This document shows, piece after piece, positions 24,096 to 32,550 of a DNA stretch of 64,000 nt. The DNA is from Acidimicrobiaceae bacterium. Its GTDB lineage: Bacteria; Actinomycetota; Acidimicrobiia; Acidimicrobiales; Ilumatobacteraceae. Positions within the stretch are counted from its first letter, which is position 1. Each line of letters starts with the position of its first letter. A model generated the notes under the pieces. The model had not been told where the DNA came from. It saw only the letters and a program-made list of their open reading frames with translations, and searched no databases. The stretch covers positions 70,972 to 134,971 of the forward strand of contig JACJWF010000011.1 of the NCBI GenBank assembly GCA_020637295.1, read 5' to 3'. A program made the position numbers and the translations under genes.

Positions 24096-25151
24096 TCAGT
24101 CCTCGCTCGCTGGAATCCTCAGGGTGAACACAGAGCCCTCCCCCTCGCGGCTCTGCACACGCACGACGCCGCCGTGGTTGTTGGCGACATGGCGGACGAT
24201 GGCCAGGCCCAGCCCGGTGCCGCCAGTCTCCCGGCTGCGGGCCCGGTCCACCCGGTAGAACCGCTCGAAGATGCGGTCCAGGTCGCGGGTGGGAATGCCG
24301 ATGCCGCGGTCCGCCACGGTGATGTCCACCCAGCCGTCCGTACCGACGACCGACACGGTGACCTCGCTGCCGGTGTCGCTGTACTTCACGGCGTTGTCCA
24401 GCAGGTTGGCGACGGCGGACACCAGCTGGCGGGAGTCGCCCATCGCCTTCGGGGGGTGCGGGTCGGCGACGGTGATGTGGATGTCCTGACGCTCGGCGGC
24501 GAGCGCAGTGCGATGGATGGCCTCACTGATGACCATGCCGACGTCCACCACCTCACGCACGGCGCGCCCGCCCAGTTCGATGCGCGACAGCTCGAGCAGG
24601 TCGTCGATGGTGGAGGAGGCGCGGTGGGCTTCCTCCACCATCCGCTCGGCCAGGCCGCGCATGACATCGACGTCGTCGTGGTCCGCCACCGTCTCGGCCA
24701 GCACCGCGAGCGCGCCGATGGGCGTCTTCAGTTCGTGGCTGATGTTGGCGACGAAGTCGGTGCGCACCGCGTCCAGCCGGGCGCGTTCACTGAGATCCTC
24801 GATCACTGCCAGCGCGCCACCGTCGGCCAGCGGGATGCCCTTCAGCAGCAGCACCCGGGCGGGCGGGCCCACCAGGTCCAGCCGGCGCTCGCCCCGCGTG
24901 CCGGCCGCGGCCGCCACCAGCAACTGCTCCACTGCGTCCTCCACTAGGTGGTCCACATGGCCGCCCTGGCGAGCCGGTGGCGTGCGCAGCACGGGCTTGC
25001 CGTCCAGGTCCGAGAGCACGAGGCCCACGGGAACGGCATCCAGCACGGCGCGCAGCCGGCGGGCGTCCTGTTCGCACACCCTGAGTTGGGCCCGGCTGAT
25101 GGCCAGTTCACTGCGCAGGTCGTCGCGCTCCCGGCGACCGAACAGGCTCAT
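24096..25151 (-). CDS. senX3: SenX3-like sensor histidine kinase lacking membrane segments
   Basis: The 351-residue kinase has a PAS-like region (about residues 35-125: LRAVLDAVPVGLVLSDLDGK), an H-box DFVANISHELKTPIGAL (His139), N-box LVSAVANLLDNAVKY, G1 ITVADRGIGIP, F-box IFERFYRVD and G2 RETGGTGLGLAIV. SenX3 of mycobacteria carries N-terminal transmembrane helices; here the N-terminus MSLFGRRERDDLRSELAISR is charged and no hydrophobic helix is visible. It would be cytosolic and presumably senses phosphate status through PhoU and Pst. It sits seven bases after phoU and nine before regX3. Confidence 0.88.
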   Translation of the reverse strand: MSLFGRRERDDLRSELAISRAQLRVCEQDARRLRAVLDAVPVGLVLSDLDGKPVLRTPPARQGGHVDHLVEDAVEQLLVAAAAGTRGERRLDLVGPPARVLLLKGIPLADGGALAVIEDLSERARLDAVRTDFVANISHELKTPIGALAVLAETVADHDDVDVMRGLAERMVEEAHRASSTIDDLLELSRIELGGRAVREVVDVGMVISEAIHRTALAAERQDIHITVADPHPPKAMGDSRQLVSAVANLLDNAVKYSDTGSEVTVSVVGTDGWVDITVADRGIGIPTRDLDRIFERFYRVDRARSRETGGTGLGLAIVRHVANNHGGVVRVQSREGEGSVFTLRIPASED

Positions 25152-25158
25152 CCCTGCC

Positions 25159-25881
25159 TCAGCTGCCCTCAACGGGTTCGATGACGGCCGCGGGGTCCAC
25201 CGTCGGGCGGTCGCTCGGGCGGTGGTCCGGCAGCCAGCCGGTGACGAAGAAGCGCACCCGCTCGGCGATGTGCACGGCGTGGTCGCCGATCCGCTCGAAG
25301 AAGCGGGCGGCCATGGCCAGTTCGATGGCAGTGGGCAGCTCCAGCCGCCCGGCGTTGTGGGCCTCGAACATGGACTGGATGAACTGCTTCTGCAGCGCGT
25401 CGAGGTAGGCGTCCATGTCGTCCACGGCGGCGGCCTTGGCGGCGTCGCTGTCCACGAACGCGTCGATGGCGGCCCGGTACAGCGCCTGGGCCTGCTCGCC
25501 CATCCGCTCGATCAGGCCGCGCATCTTCGGGTCCAGCGTGTGGTGGCCGTAGATCCGCCGGGCGATCTTGCACAGGTTGGCGGCCAGGTCGCCGCTGCGC
25601 TCGATGTCCGACACCATCTTGAGGATGGCCAACACCTGGCGCAGTTCGCCCGCCACCGGGGCCTGCAGGGCGAGGATCTGGATGCAGTGCTCCTCGGTCT
25701 CCACGGCGCGGGCGTCCAGTTCGGCGTCGCCCTTGATGATGTACTCGGCGCCCTCGAGGTCGCCGTCGAGCAGCACGGAGGTGGCGCGGGCCACCTTCTC
25801 CACCACCATCGCCGCCATCCGCACCACCTGGTTGCGGGCGGTCTCCAGGTCCTCGTGGTAGGCCTTGCGCAACTCGTTCAT
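25159..25881 (-). CDS. phoU: phosphate signalling adaptor PhoU
   Basis: A 240-residue all-helical protein with the two PhoU three-helix bundles. Metal-binding-type motifs are in IERSGDLAANLCKIARRI and FFERIGDHAVHIAERVRFF (E-R-x-G-D-H). PhoU links the Pst transporter to the histidine kinase and keeps it inactive when phosphate is plentiful. The ATG shares one base with the pstB stop (TGATG), and senX3 follows after seven bases, so transporter, adaptor and kinase are made from one transcript. A proline-rich tail of about 20 residues follows the second bundle. Confidence 0.93.
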   Translation of the reverse strand: MNELRKAYHEDLETARNQVVRMAAMVVEKVARATSVLLDGDLEGAEYIIKGDAELDARAVETEEHCIQILALQAPVAGELRQVLAILKMVSDIERSGDLAANLCKIARRIYGHHTLDPKMRGLIERMGEQAQALYRAAIDAFVDSDAAKAAAVDDMDAYLDALQKQFIQSMFEAHNAGRLELPTAIELAMAARFFERIGDHAVHIAERVRFFVTGWLPDHRPSDRPTVDPAAVIEPVEGS

Positions 25882-26711
25882 CAGCCGAACCGTCCCGTGA
25901 CATAAGCCTCCGTACGCTCGTCGGAGGGGTTGGAGAAGATCTTCTTCGTGTCGTCGTACTCCACCATCACACCGGTGCGGCGGTCGCTCTCCGGGTTGAT
26001 CTCCGTGGTGAAGAAGGCGACACGATCACTGACGCGTGCGGCCTGCTGCATGTTGTGGGTGACGATGACGATCGTGTACTCGCTCTTGATCTCCTGCATG
26101 AGGTCCTCGATGCGGGCGGTGGCGATGGGGTCCAGCGCGGAGCACGGCTCGTCCATCAGGATCACGTCGGGCTTCACCGCAATCGCCCGGGCGATGCACA
26201 GGCGCTGCTGCTGACCGCCGGACATGCCGAGCGCGGAGGACTTCAGCCGGTCCTTCACCTCGTCCCAGAGGGCCGCACCCTTCAGCGACTCCTCGACGAT
26301 GCCGTCCAGCTCGCTGCGCGACTTGATGCCGTTGACCCGCGGCCCGAACGCGACATTGTCGTAGATGGACTTGGGGAACGGGTTCGGCCGCTGGAACACC
26401 ATGCCGATGCGCCGGCGGACTTCGGTGACCGACACACCCGGCGCGTACAGGTCGGCGCCGTGGTACAGCACCAGACCGCCCACCTTCGCGCTGGGCACCT
26501 CGTCGTTCATCCGGTTCAAGGAGCGCAGCACGGTGGTCTTTCCGCACCCGGACGGGCCGATGAACGCGGTGATCTCCTGGCGGTTGATCTCCATCGACAC
26601 GTCGCGCACGGCGCGGAACTGGCCGTAGTACACCTCCAGCGAGCGCAGGTCGAACACGGCCGGTGCAGCGGGGGCGGCGCCACCCGCGGCGGGTGCGTCG
26701 TCCATGGTCAT
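25881..26711 (-). CDS. pstB: phosphate ABC transporter ATP-binding protein
   Basis: A 276-residue ATPase with Walker A GPSGCGKTTVLRSLNRMND, the PstB-specific Q-loop VFQRPNPFPKSIYDNVAFGPR, signature MSGGQQQRLCIARAI, Walker B VILMDEPCSALDPIATARIE and switch VTHNMQQAARVSD. It energises high-affinity phosphate uptake with PstCA. The start is decided by AGGAGGT located five bases before the ATG at 26711 (MTMDD). An alternative ATG at 26750 overlaps the pstA stop and would add 13 residues. A proline/alanine-rich leader precedes the ATPase domain. Confidence 0.95.
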   Translation of the reverse strand: MTMDDAPAAGGAAPAAPAVFDLRSLEVYYGQFRAVRDVSMEINRQEITAFIGPSGCGKTTVLRSLNRMNDEVPSAKVGGLVLYHGADLYAPGVSVTEVRRRIGMVFQRPNPFPKSIYDNVAFGPRVNGIKSRSELDGIVEESLKGAALWDEVKDRLKSSALGMSGGQQQRLCIARAIAVKPDVILMDEPCSALDPIATARIEDLMQEIKSEYTIVIVTHNMQQAARVSDRVAFFTTEINPESDRRTGVMVEYDDTKKIFSNPSDERTEAYVTGRFG

Positions 26712-26746
26712 GGTGACCTCCTGGTCGGGAAGGTGGGTGTCCGAGG

Positions 26747-27643
26747 TCATCTCGCCTGCCGCCGTTGGTAGAGGCTGGTCGCCAGACGGGCGAGGACCGT
26801 GAAAAGGAAGGCGATGGCCACGAGGGTCAGGGCGGCGCCCCAGCCACGCTCCTGCGGGCCGGCCTGCACGGCCGAGGCGTTGCGGAAGATCTGGGCGCTC
26901 AACGCGGTGTTGGGCCCGCTGAAGACGTCCCAGTTGCCCTTGGTGACGATGCCGATCGTGAACAGCAGCGGTGCGGTCTCGCCAGCGGCGCGGGCGACGG
27001 CCAGCAGCGAGCCGGAGACGATGCCGGGCAAGGCGCTCGGCAGCACCACGGACAAGATCGTGCGGCTCTTGCGGGTGCCCAACGCGAAGCTGGCCTCGCG
27101 CAGGTGGTTGGGCACCAGCCGAAGCATCTCCTCCGAGCTGCGGATGACGACCGGCAGCATCAGGCAGGCCAGCGCGATGGACCCGGCGAAACCGGACAGG
27201 CCGAATCGCAGGGTGTACACGACGTAGATGAACAGGCCCATCACGATCGAGGGCACACCGCTCATCACGTTGGACAGGAAGCGCACCGTGCGGGCGGTGC
27301 GCGAGTTGCGGCCGTACTCGTTGAGGTAGACGGCGGCGAGGATGCCGATGGGGATGGCCAGTGCCGACGCCGCGGCGGTGATGACGATCGTGCCGATGAT
27401 CGCCGGCCCCATGCCCGGACCCTCCGCCCGCGTGCGGACGGGGATGTCGGTGGTGAACCAGGCGGGGAAGTCGCGGAACACGATGCCGGCGCCCTTGGCG
27501 ATGACGGTGCCGATCACAGTGACCAGCGGAATGAGCACCACGATGAACGACAGCAACGTCAGCCCGATCATGAGCTTGCTCTTGATGACCCGCCACGTCC
27601 GGCGGCTGCCGCGCAGGTCGGCTGCGGTGAGGACCGTGCTCAT
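26747..27643 (-). CDS. pstA: phosphate ABC transporter permease PstA
   Basis: A 298-residue membrane protein with about six helices (for example LTLLSFIVVLIPLVTVIGTV and VMGLFIYVVYTLRFGLSGF). The permease motif contacting PstB is EEMLRLVPNHLREASFALG...KSRTILSVVLPSALPGIVSG (EAA loop). SNVMSGVPSIVMGLFIY is the PstA hallmark. With PstC it forms the phosphate channel. The ATG overlaps the pstC stop by four bases. Confidence 0.94.
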   Translation of the reverse strand: MSTVLTAADLRGSRRTWRVIKSKLMIGLTLLSFIVVLIPLVTVIGTVIAKGAGIVFRDFPAWFTTDIPVRTRAEGPGMGPAIIGTIVITAAASALAIPIGILAAVYLNEYGRNSRTARTVRFLSNVMSGVPSIVMGLFIYVVYTLRFGLSGFAGSIALACLMLPVVIRSSEEMLRLVPNHLREASFALGTRKSRTILSVVLPSALPGIVSGSLLAVARAAGETAPLLFTIGIVTKGNWDVFSGPNTALSAQIFRNASAVQAGPQERGWGAALTLVAIAFLFTVLARLATSLYQRRQAR

Positions 27644-28617
27644 CGCACACCCATTCGCTTCTGCGAGCGGTTGACGACGGCCGTGGCCGTCATGTTGACC
27701 ACGATGGTCATCACGAACAGGGTCATCGCCATGGCGATGAGGGCCGACTTCTTCAGGGTGTCCGCCTCACCCCACTCCGCCGTGATGACGGCCGGCATCG
27801 AGTTGCCGGACGTCAGCGCGTTGAGCGTGATCTGCCCGGTGGCGCTGCCGATGACCAGCGCGACGGCGATGGTCTCGCCCATGGCCCGGCCGAGGCCGAG
27901 CATCACAGCACCCACCAGGCCGCCACGGCTGTGGGGCAACACGGCGCCGGTGATCATCTCCCACTTCGTCGCGCCCAGGCCGAGCGCCGCTTCCTTCTCC
28001 GTCTGCGGGGTGGTCTCCATGACCTCGCGGGAGATGCTGACGATGATGGGGATGATCATGATCGCCAGGATGATCCCGGCCGTGAAGAACGTGCGGCCCT
28101 GCGGGTTGGGCCCGAAGATGTTGCCGAGCACCGGCCAGCCGTCGAACGTGCGGGACAGCCACTTGTAGAAGCCCAGCACGTGCGGGGCGAACACGAGGAT
28201 GCCCCACAGGCCGAAGACCACCGACGGCACGACGGCGAGAAGATCGATGACGTAGGTCATCACCTTGCGCAGCCAGTTGGGCGCGACCTGGGTGATGTAG
28301 ATGGCGATGCCGAGGCTCACCGGCACGGCCAGCACCAGGGCGATGACCGAGGTGTAGACGGTGCCCCAGATGTACGACAGCACGCCGTACTGCTCGCCCG
28401 GCGGGTTCCACCGCTTGGAGGTGAAGAAGTCCAGCCCCATGTGCGACAGCGCCGCCCGGCTCTTGTCGAACATCGTCAGTGCGATGAGGGCCAGGACGGC
28501 CAGCACGACGAAGCCGGACACGTAGACGACGCCCCGGAACGACCGGTCGGCGTGGCCGCCTTTGCCGCGCAGGCGCTCCTGCAGGGTCGGCGTGTGCGAA
28601 GTGGTGGTCACAGACAT
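27640..28617 (-). CDS. pstC: phosphate ABC transporter permease PstC
   Basis: The 325-residue protein has about six membrane helices. PstC features are RWNPPGEQYGVLSYIWGTVY, YVIDLLAVVPSVVFGLWGIL, VFAPH and the EAA-type loop EVMETTPQTEKEAALGLGAT followed by KWEMITGAVLPHSRGGLVGA. It pairs with PstA. It is separated from pstS by a strong hairpin at 28638-28680, which would lower its expression relative to the binding protein. Confidence 0.95.
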   Translation of the reverse strand: MSVTTTSHTPTLQERLRGKGGHADRSFRGVVYVSGFVVLAVLALIALTMFDKSRAALSHMGLDFFTSKRWNPPGEQYGVLSYIWGTVYTSVIALVLAVPVSLGIAIYITQVAPNWLRKVMTYVIDLLAVVPSVVFGLWGILVFAPHVLGFYKWLSRTFDGWPVLGNIFGPNPQGRTFFTAGIILAIMIIPIIVSISREVMETTPQTEKEAALGLGATKWEMITGAVLPHSRGGLVGAVMLGLGRAMGETIAVALVIGSATGQITLNALTSGNSMPAVITAEWGEADTLKKSALIAMAMTLFVMTIVVNMTATAVVNRSQKRMGVR

Positions 28618-28637
28618 GGGACTTCCCGGACACAGTA

Positions 28638-28680
28638 CAGGGTGGGTGGGGACCCTCCGAAGAGCGTCCCACCCACCCTG
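28638..28680 (-). terminator. attenuating hairpin between pstS and pstC
   Basis: CAGGGTGGGTGGGGAC (28638-28653) pairs with GTCCCACCCACCCTG (28666-28680), a 15-bp stem with one bulged G and a 12-base loop. No U-run follows. It probably allows partial read-through and protects pstS mRNA, which fits the need for excess binding protein. Confidence 0.7.
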
Positions 28681-28693
28681 TTCAGTGCGTGAT

Positions 28694-29839
28694 TCAGCCG
28701 ATCTCGAGCTGGTCGAGCTGGTCGATGGCCATCTGCTGCAGCTCAGCAGGCAGCGGTGCGAAGCTCACCGAGCCGGCCAGGTCCTGGCCGTCGGTCAGCA
28801 CGTACTCGAGGAACGCCTTGATCAGCATGCCCTTCTCCGCGTCGGGCTGCACCTTGTAGACGATGATCCAGGTCTGGGCGGTGATCGGGTAGGCATCCGC
28901 ACCGTCGGCCCAGATGGCGCTGTAGGTGAGGTTGTCGTTGATCTCCGCGCCACCGGCGGCGGCCGAGGCGCCTTCCACCGTCGGCCCGACATAGTTGCCG
29001 GAGCTGTTCTGCACCAGGGCCATGTTCAGGCCCGCGTCGGTCGCGTCGGACAAGTCCACGTAGCCGATCGCGCCAACCGTGCTGGTGATGATCTGGGCGA
29101 CGCCGCCGTTGCCCTCACCGGCCTGGGTGTCGGCCGGCCACTCCACGGTGTCGCCGGCGCCCAGCGTCCAGATGCCACTGGCGTCGGGGCCGGCGGCACG
29201 GTCGAGGAACGTGGTGAAGTTCTTGGTGGTGCCGCTGCCATCGCTGCGGTGGGCCACAACGATGGCCTGGTCGGGCAGGGTCACGTCGGGGTTCTCGGCG
29301 GCGATCTCCGGGTCGTTCCAGTTCGTGATCTGCCGCAGGAAGATCTTGGCGATGGTGTCCGGGGTCAGCTGCAGGCCCTCGATGTCCAGGTTGTAGGACA
29401 CGGTGATCGGGGCCACGACGGTCGGGAAGTAGAGCACGTCGCCACCCTTGAAGCCGGGCAGGTCCTCGTCCTTGATCGTGCTGTCGGTGCCGGCCCAGTC
29501 GACCACCTGGTCGGCCAGGTCCTGCTTGCCCTTGCCGGAGCCACCACCCGCGTAGTTGATGGTCACGTCGGGGTAGATCGACATGAACTCGGCCATGGCC
29601 TCTTCGTAGAACGTCTTGGGGAAGGTCGCGCCGCTGGCGTTCAGCTCGCCGGCGAGGTCCATCGGCATCGCGGTGGTCTCGCTGCCGGCGCTGCTCGTCG
29701 GGGCGTCGGAAGAGTCCGAACCGGCGGTGGTCGGCGCCTGGGTGGTGTCGCTGCTCGACTCGTCGTCACCGCACGCGGTGGCGAGGAGGGCAAGCGAGGC
29801 AATTCCGGCGAGGAAGGCCCGCCGCTTCACGTTGTTCAC
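28694..29839 (-). CDS. pstS: phosphate-binding lipoprotein PstS
   Basis: The 381-residue precursor has a lipoprotein signal (KRRAFLAGIASLALLATACG), a Ser/Thr/Asp linker and the PBP domain. Phosphate-contact blocks are LNASGATFPKTFYEE, YAGGGSGKGKQDL, WAGTDSTIKDED and VAHRSDGSGTTKNFT, followed by IGYVDLSDA. The GTG at 29839 is preceded by AGGAGACACAGC, a good ribosome-binding site; a second GTG nine bases on is less well placed. It heads the phosphate operon behind a PHO box. Confidence 0.95.
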   Translation of the reverse strand: MNNVKRRAFLAGIASLALLATACGDDESSSDTTQAPTTAGSDSSDAPTSSAGSETTAMPMDLAGELNASGATFPKTFYEEAMAEFMSIYPDVTINYAGGGSGKGKQDLADQVVDWAGTDSTIKDEDLPGFKGGDVLYFPTVVAPITVSYNLDIEGLQLTPDTIAKIFLRQITNWNDPEIAAENPDVTLPDQAIVVAHRSDGSGTTKNFTTFLDRAAGPDASGIWTLGAGDTVEWPADTQAGEGNGGVAQIITSTVGAIGYVDLSDATDAGLNMALVQNSSGNYVGPTVEGASAAAGGAEINDNLTYSAIWADGADAYPITAQTWIIVYKVQPDAEKGMLIKAFLEYVLTDGQDLAGSVSFAPLPAELQQMAIDQLDQLEIG

Positions 29840-29913
29840 GCTGTGTCTCCTGTGTGTTGGGGGTTCAACGCAGGTGACGGTACGGAACCAAGGTGTCGCC
29901 ACACCCCGCACTC

Positions 29914-29935
29914 GGTGAACGAACGGTGAACGGTC
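29914..29935 (-). promoter_or_regulatory. PHO box (11-bp direct repeat) upstream of pstS
   Basis: On the minus strand the units GTTCACCGTTC and GTTCACCGAGT follow each other with an exact 11-base period. This fits the actinobacterial PhoP/RegX3 consensus G(G/T)TCAYYYR(G/C)G. It lies about 75-95 bases before the pstS start and is the expected site for the RegX3 encoded at the end of the operon. Confidence 0.8.
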
Positions 29936-29962
29936 TCCCAACCAGGGGAGAAGCGCGCTCGG

Positions 29963-32008
29963 TCAGGCCTTCTGGCGGTCCACGACCCAGCGGTAGAAGC
30001 GCTCCTGGGCATCACCGTGGGAGAAGTCGGCGGGGCCGTGACGGTGCCACACGCCCTCGCTGTCCAGCTCGTGGCGGACGATGTCGTCCGCCAGGTCGAA
30101 CGCCAGCACCTGGTCCAGCCAATCGCGGTGCTTCGGGTGCACCACCGGCACCATCACCTCGACCCGGCGGTCCAGGTTGCGGCCCATCCAGTCCGCGCTG
30201 CCGATGACGAACAGGGGTTGATCCTCGTCGCCGTGCTCGAAACGGATGATCCGTGAATGCTCCAGGTAGCGGCCGAGGATGCTGCGCACCCGCACCGTCT
30301 CGCTGAGGCCGGGCACTCCGGGCAGCAGGCAGCAGATGCCCCTGGTGATCAGCTGGATCTGCACGCCGGCCTGGCTGGCCCGGTACAGCACCTCGATCAT
30401 CTCCGGGTCCGTCAACGAGTTGAGCTTGGCGGTGATCCTGCCCTCCGGGCCGAACGACATCTCGTGCTCGATCAGGTCCACCAGCTGGGTGCGCAGGTCG
30501 CGCGGCGCCACCAGCAGCGACTGGAATTCGACCGCCCGGCTGTAGCCGGTGAGGTGGTTGAACAGCTGGGTGACGTCCGAGCCGACCTTGGGATCGCAGG
30601 TGAGGAACCCGACGTCCTCGTAGGTGCGCGCCGTCTTCGAGTTGTAGTTGCCGGTGGCGATGTGGCAGTAGCGGCGCAGGCCGTCGTCGTCCTCGCGCAC
30701 CACCAGCGTGCACTTGGCGTGGGTCTTCAGGCCCACCAGGCCATACACCACGTGCACGCCGGAGCGTTCCAGCGCCTTGGCCCAGCCCACGTTGGTGGCC
30801 TCGTCGAACCGGGCCTTCAGCTCCACCAGCACCGCCACCTGCACACCGCGCTCGGCGGCGCGCATGAGGCTGCGGATGATCGGGCTGTCGCCGCCAGCGC
30901 GGTAGAGCGTCATCTTGATGCTCTTCACCTGCGGGTCGTCCGCCGCCTGGGCGAGGAAGTTCTCCACGCTGCCGGCGAAGCTCTCGTACGGGTGGTGGAC
31001 CATCAGCGCCCGCTCGCGGATGACGGAGAAGATGCTGCGGTCCTGGCTCTCGGCGCGCATGATCCGGCCGGCGGTCACCGGGGTCCAGGGCGGGTCCTTC
31101 AGGTCCGGCCGGTCCAGCGCGTGGAGTTGGAAGCAGCAGGTGATGTCCAGCGGGCCGCGGTGCAGGGTGACATCGTCGGCCTCCAGGTCCAGCTCGCGCA
31201 CCAGCAGCTCCAGCATCTCCATGCTGATGCCCTGCTGGGCCTCCAGCCGCACCGCCCGGCCGAAGCGCCGCCGGCGCAACTCCATCTCGACCGCGGCCAG
31301 CAGGTCGTCGGCCTCCTCCTCCTCCAGCGTGAGGTCGGCGTTACGGGTGACCCGGAAGAAGGCGTGTTCCTCCACCACCATGCCCACGAAGAGCTGATGG
31401 AGTTGGGCGGCGATGATCTCCTCCACCGGCACGAAACGCTGGCCGTCCGCCAGCACCACCAGGCGCGGGAAGACGTTGGGGATCTTCACCCGGGCGAAGC
31501 GACGCTCGCCGACGTCGGGGTCGGTGACCATCGCCGCCAGGTTGAGCGACAGGTTGGAGATGTAAGGGAACGGGTGGGCGGGATCCACCGCCAGTGGGGT
31601 GAGCACAGGGAAGACCCGGCTCTCGAAGAACTCCACCAGGTGGGCGCGGTCCACTTCTTCGAGCTCGGCCCAGTGGACGATGCGGATGCCCGCCTCGGCC
31701 AGGGACGGCAGCAGGTCGTCGAGGACGATGCGCTCCTGATCGGCCACGAAGCGGTCGGCGGCGCGGCCGATGGCCGTGAGCTGCGCCTGCGCGGTCATGC
31801 CATCGGGCGAGAGCCGGCCGACGCCGGCGGCCACCTGGTCCTTCAGGGCGGCGACCCGCACCTGGAAGAACTCGTCGAGGTTGCTGGAACAGATGGCGGC
31901 GAACTTCAGCCGCTCCAGCAGCGGGATGCCGGGCTCGGCCGCCAGCGACAGGACGCGCCGGTTGAACGCCAGCCAGCTCAGCTCACGGTTGAGCAGGCGC
32001 TGGGTCAT
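29963..32008 (-). CDS. ppk1: polyphosphate kinase 1
   Basis: A 681-residue PPK1. The N-domain begins LLNRELSWLAFNRRVLSLA and SSNLDEFFQVRVAALKDQV. The head domain contains HHPYESFAGSVENFLAQAA. Catalytic blocks are the KMTLYRAGGDSPIIRSL and ELKARFDEATNVGWAKALE regions, GLKTHAKCTLVVRED and HIATGNYNSKTARTYEDVG, which holds the autophosphorylated histidine. It makes polyphosphate from ATP reversibly. The gene lies 123 bases upstream of pstS in the same direction, tying polyphosphate storage to phosphate uptake; it may share transcripts with the 87-aa gene 25 bases upstream. Confidence 0.95.
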   Translation of the reverse strand: MTQRLLNRELSWLAFNRRVLSLAAEPGIPLLERLKFAAICSSNLDEFFQVRVAALKDQVAAGVGRLSPDGMTAQAQLTAIGRAADRFVADQERIVLDDLLPSLAEAGIRIVHWAELEEVDRAHLVEFFESRVFPVLTPLAVDPAHPFPYISNLSLNLAAMVTDPDVGERRFARVKIPNVFPRLVVLADGQRFVPVEEIIAAQLHQLFVGMVVEEHAFFRVTRNADLTLEEEEADDLLAAVEMELRRRRFGRAVRLEAQQGISMEMLELLVRELDLEADDVTLHRGPLDITCCFQLHALDRPDLKDPPWTPVTAGRIMRAESQDRSIFSVIRERALMVHHPYESFAGSVENFLAQAADDPQVKSIKMTLYRAGGDSPIIRSLMRAAERGVQVAVLVELKARFDEATNVGWAKALERSGVHVVYGLVGLKTHAKCTLVVREDDDGLRRYCHIATGNYNSKTARTYEDVGFLTCDPKVGSDVTQLFNHLTGYSRAVEFQSLLVAPRDLRTQLVDLIEHEMSFGPEGRITAKLNSLTDPEMIEVLYRASQAGVQIQLITRGICCLLPGVPGLSETVRVRSILGRYLEHSRIIRFEHGDEDQPLFVIGSADWMGRNLDRRVEVMVPVVHPKHRDWLDQVLAFDLADDIVRHELDSEGVWHRHGPADFSHGDAQERFYRWVVDRQKA

Positions 32009-32033
32009 GTGCGGGTGCCGTCTGCGCCGACGC

Positions 32034-32297
32034 TCAGCCTTCGGCCTCGGGCAGGCCGAGGTCCCACTCGATGCCGATGTTCTCGCGCTCCGCGTCGCGC
32101 ATGATGCGCTCCCGGTTGCGGCGGAACTGCGGATCGTCGCGGGGCAGCAGCACCAGGCGGGCGAGTGCCCGGGCGCGGAATTCCTCCAGCAGGGTGCGGT
32201 CGCCGTAGTCGCCGTAGACCTCCCAGTGCGGCGACACGGGGCCGAGGTAGACGATGCGGGCGTGCGCCCGCGGCGGCTCGGTGGCGATGTCGGTCAT
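32034..32297 (-). CDS. conserved small protein of unknown function, 87 aa
   Basis: No family recognised. The sequence is soluble and charged (ARIVYLGPVSPHWEVYGDYG, DRTLLEEFRARALARLVLLP, DDPQFRRNRERIMRDAEREN) with a predicted beta start and helical remainder. The start is fixed by AGGAGACACCAGC before the ATG, a strong ribosome-binding site. It precedes ppk1 by 25 bases and could be co-transcribed. Longer upstream readings are rejected because they lack a ribosome-binding site. Confidence 0.65.
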   Translation of the reverse strand: MTDIATEPPRAHARIVYLGPVSPHWEVYGDYGDRTLLEEFRARALARLVLLPRDDPQFRRNRERIMRDAERENIGIEWDLGLPEAEG

Positions 32298-32423
32298 GCT
32301 GGTGTCTCCTGCCGGACGGTGCACCGAGAAGGTGCGACGGCGCGTCAAGTCTAGCGGCGCGCCCACGTGACGGCATGACGTGCGCTCCGGCGGCAGGTGT
32401 GCAAGAATTCCGCAAGGTTTTCG

Positions 32424-32451
32424 GGAACCGAACCGCAGTTGCCGACGTCTA
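32424..32451 (+). promoter_or_regulatory. ECF sigma-like promoter upstream of whiB
   Basis: GGAACC (32424-32429), a 16-base spacer and CGTCTA (32446-32451) match the -35/-10 pattern of Streptomyces sigma-E-type ECF promoters. The transcript would have a leader of about 90 bases. Confidence 0.45.
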
Positions 32452-32512
32452 TACCGGCAACGGTGGTGCGGCCACCGGCAACCTACGGGCTTCGTGCGGG
32501 CGCACCAACGAG

Positions 32513-32532
32513 CTGTGAGACCCCCCTCACAG
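32513..32532 (+). promoter_or_regulatory. inverted repeat in the whiB leader
   Basis: CTGTGAG and CTCACAG flank a six-base spacer (ACCCCC). The repeat sits 18 bases before the start codon and just upstream of the GAAGGAGA ribosome-binding site, so it could be an operator or a translational hairpin. The half-site spacing (TGTGA-N8-TCACA) is two bases too long for a typical CRP site. Confidence 0.5.
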
Positions 32533-32550
32533 CGTGAAGGAGACACGCGC

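Noticed and set aside
28562..29929. Plus-strand frame opposite pstS
   Set aside because: Antisense shadow with no recognisable domain; pstS on the minus strand has clear motifs and a ribosome-binding site.
32513..32532. CRP site in the whiB leader
   Set aside because: The half-sites TGTGA and TCACA are right but the spacer is eight bases instead of six, and the site lies in the leader close to the start codon.
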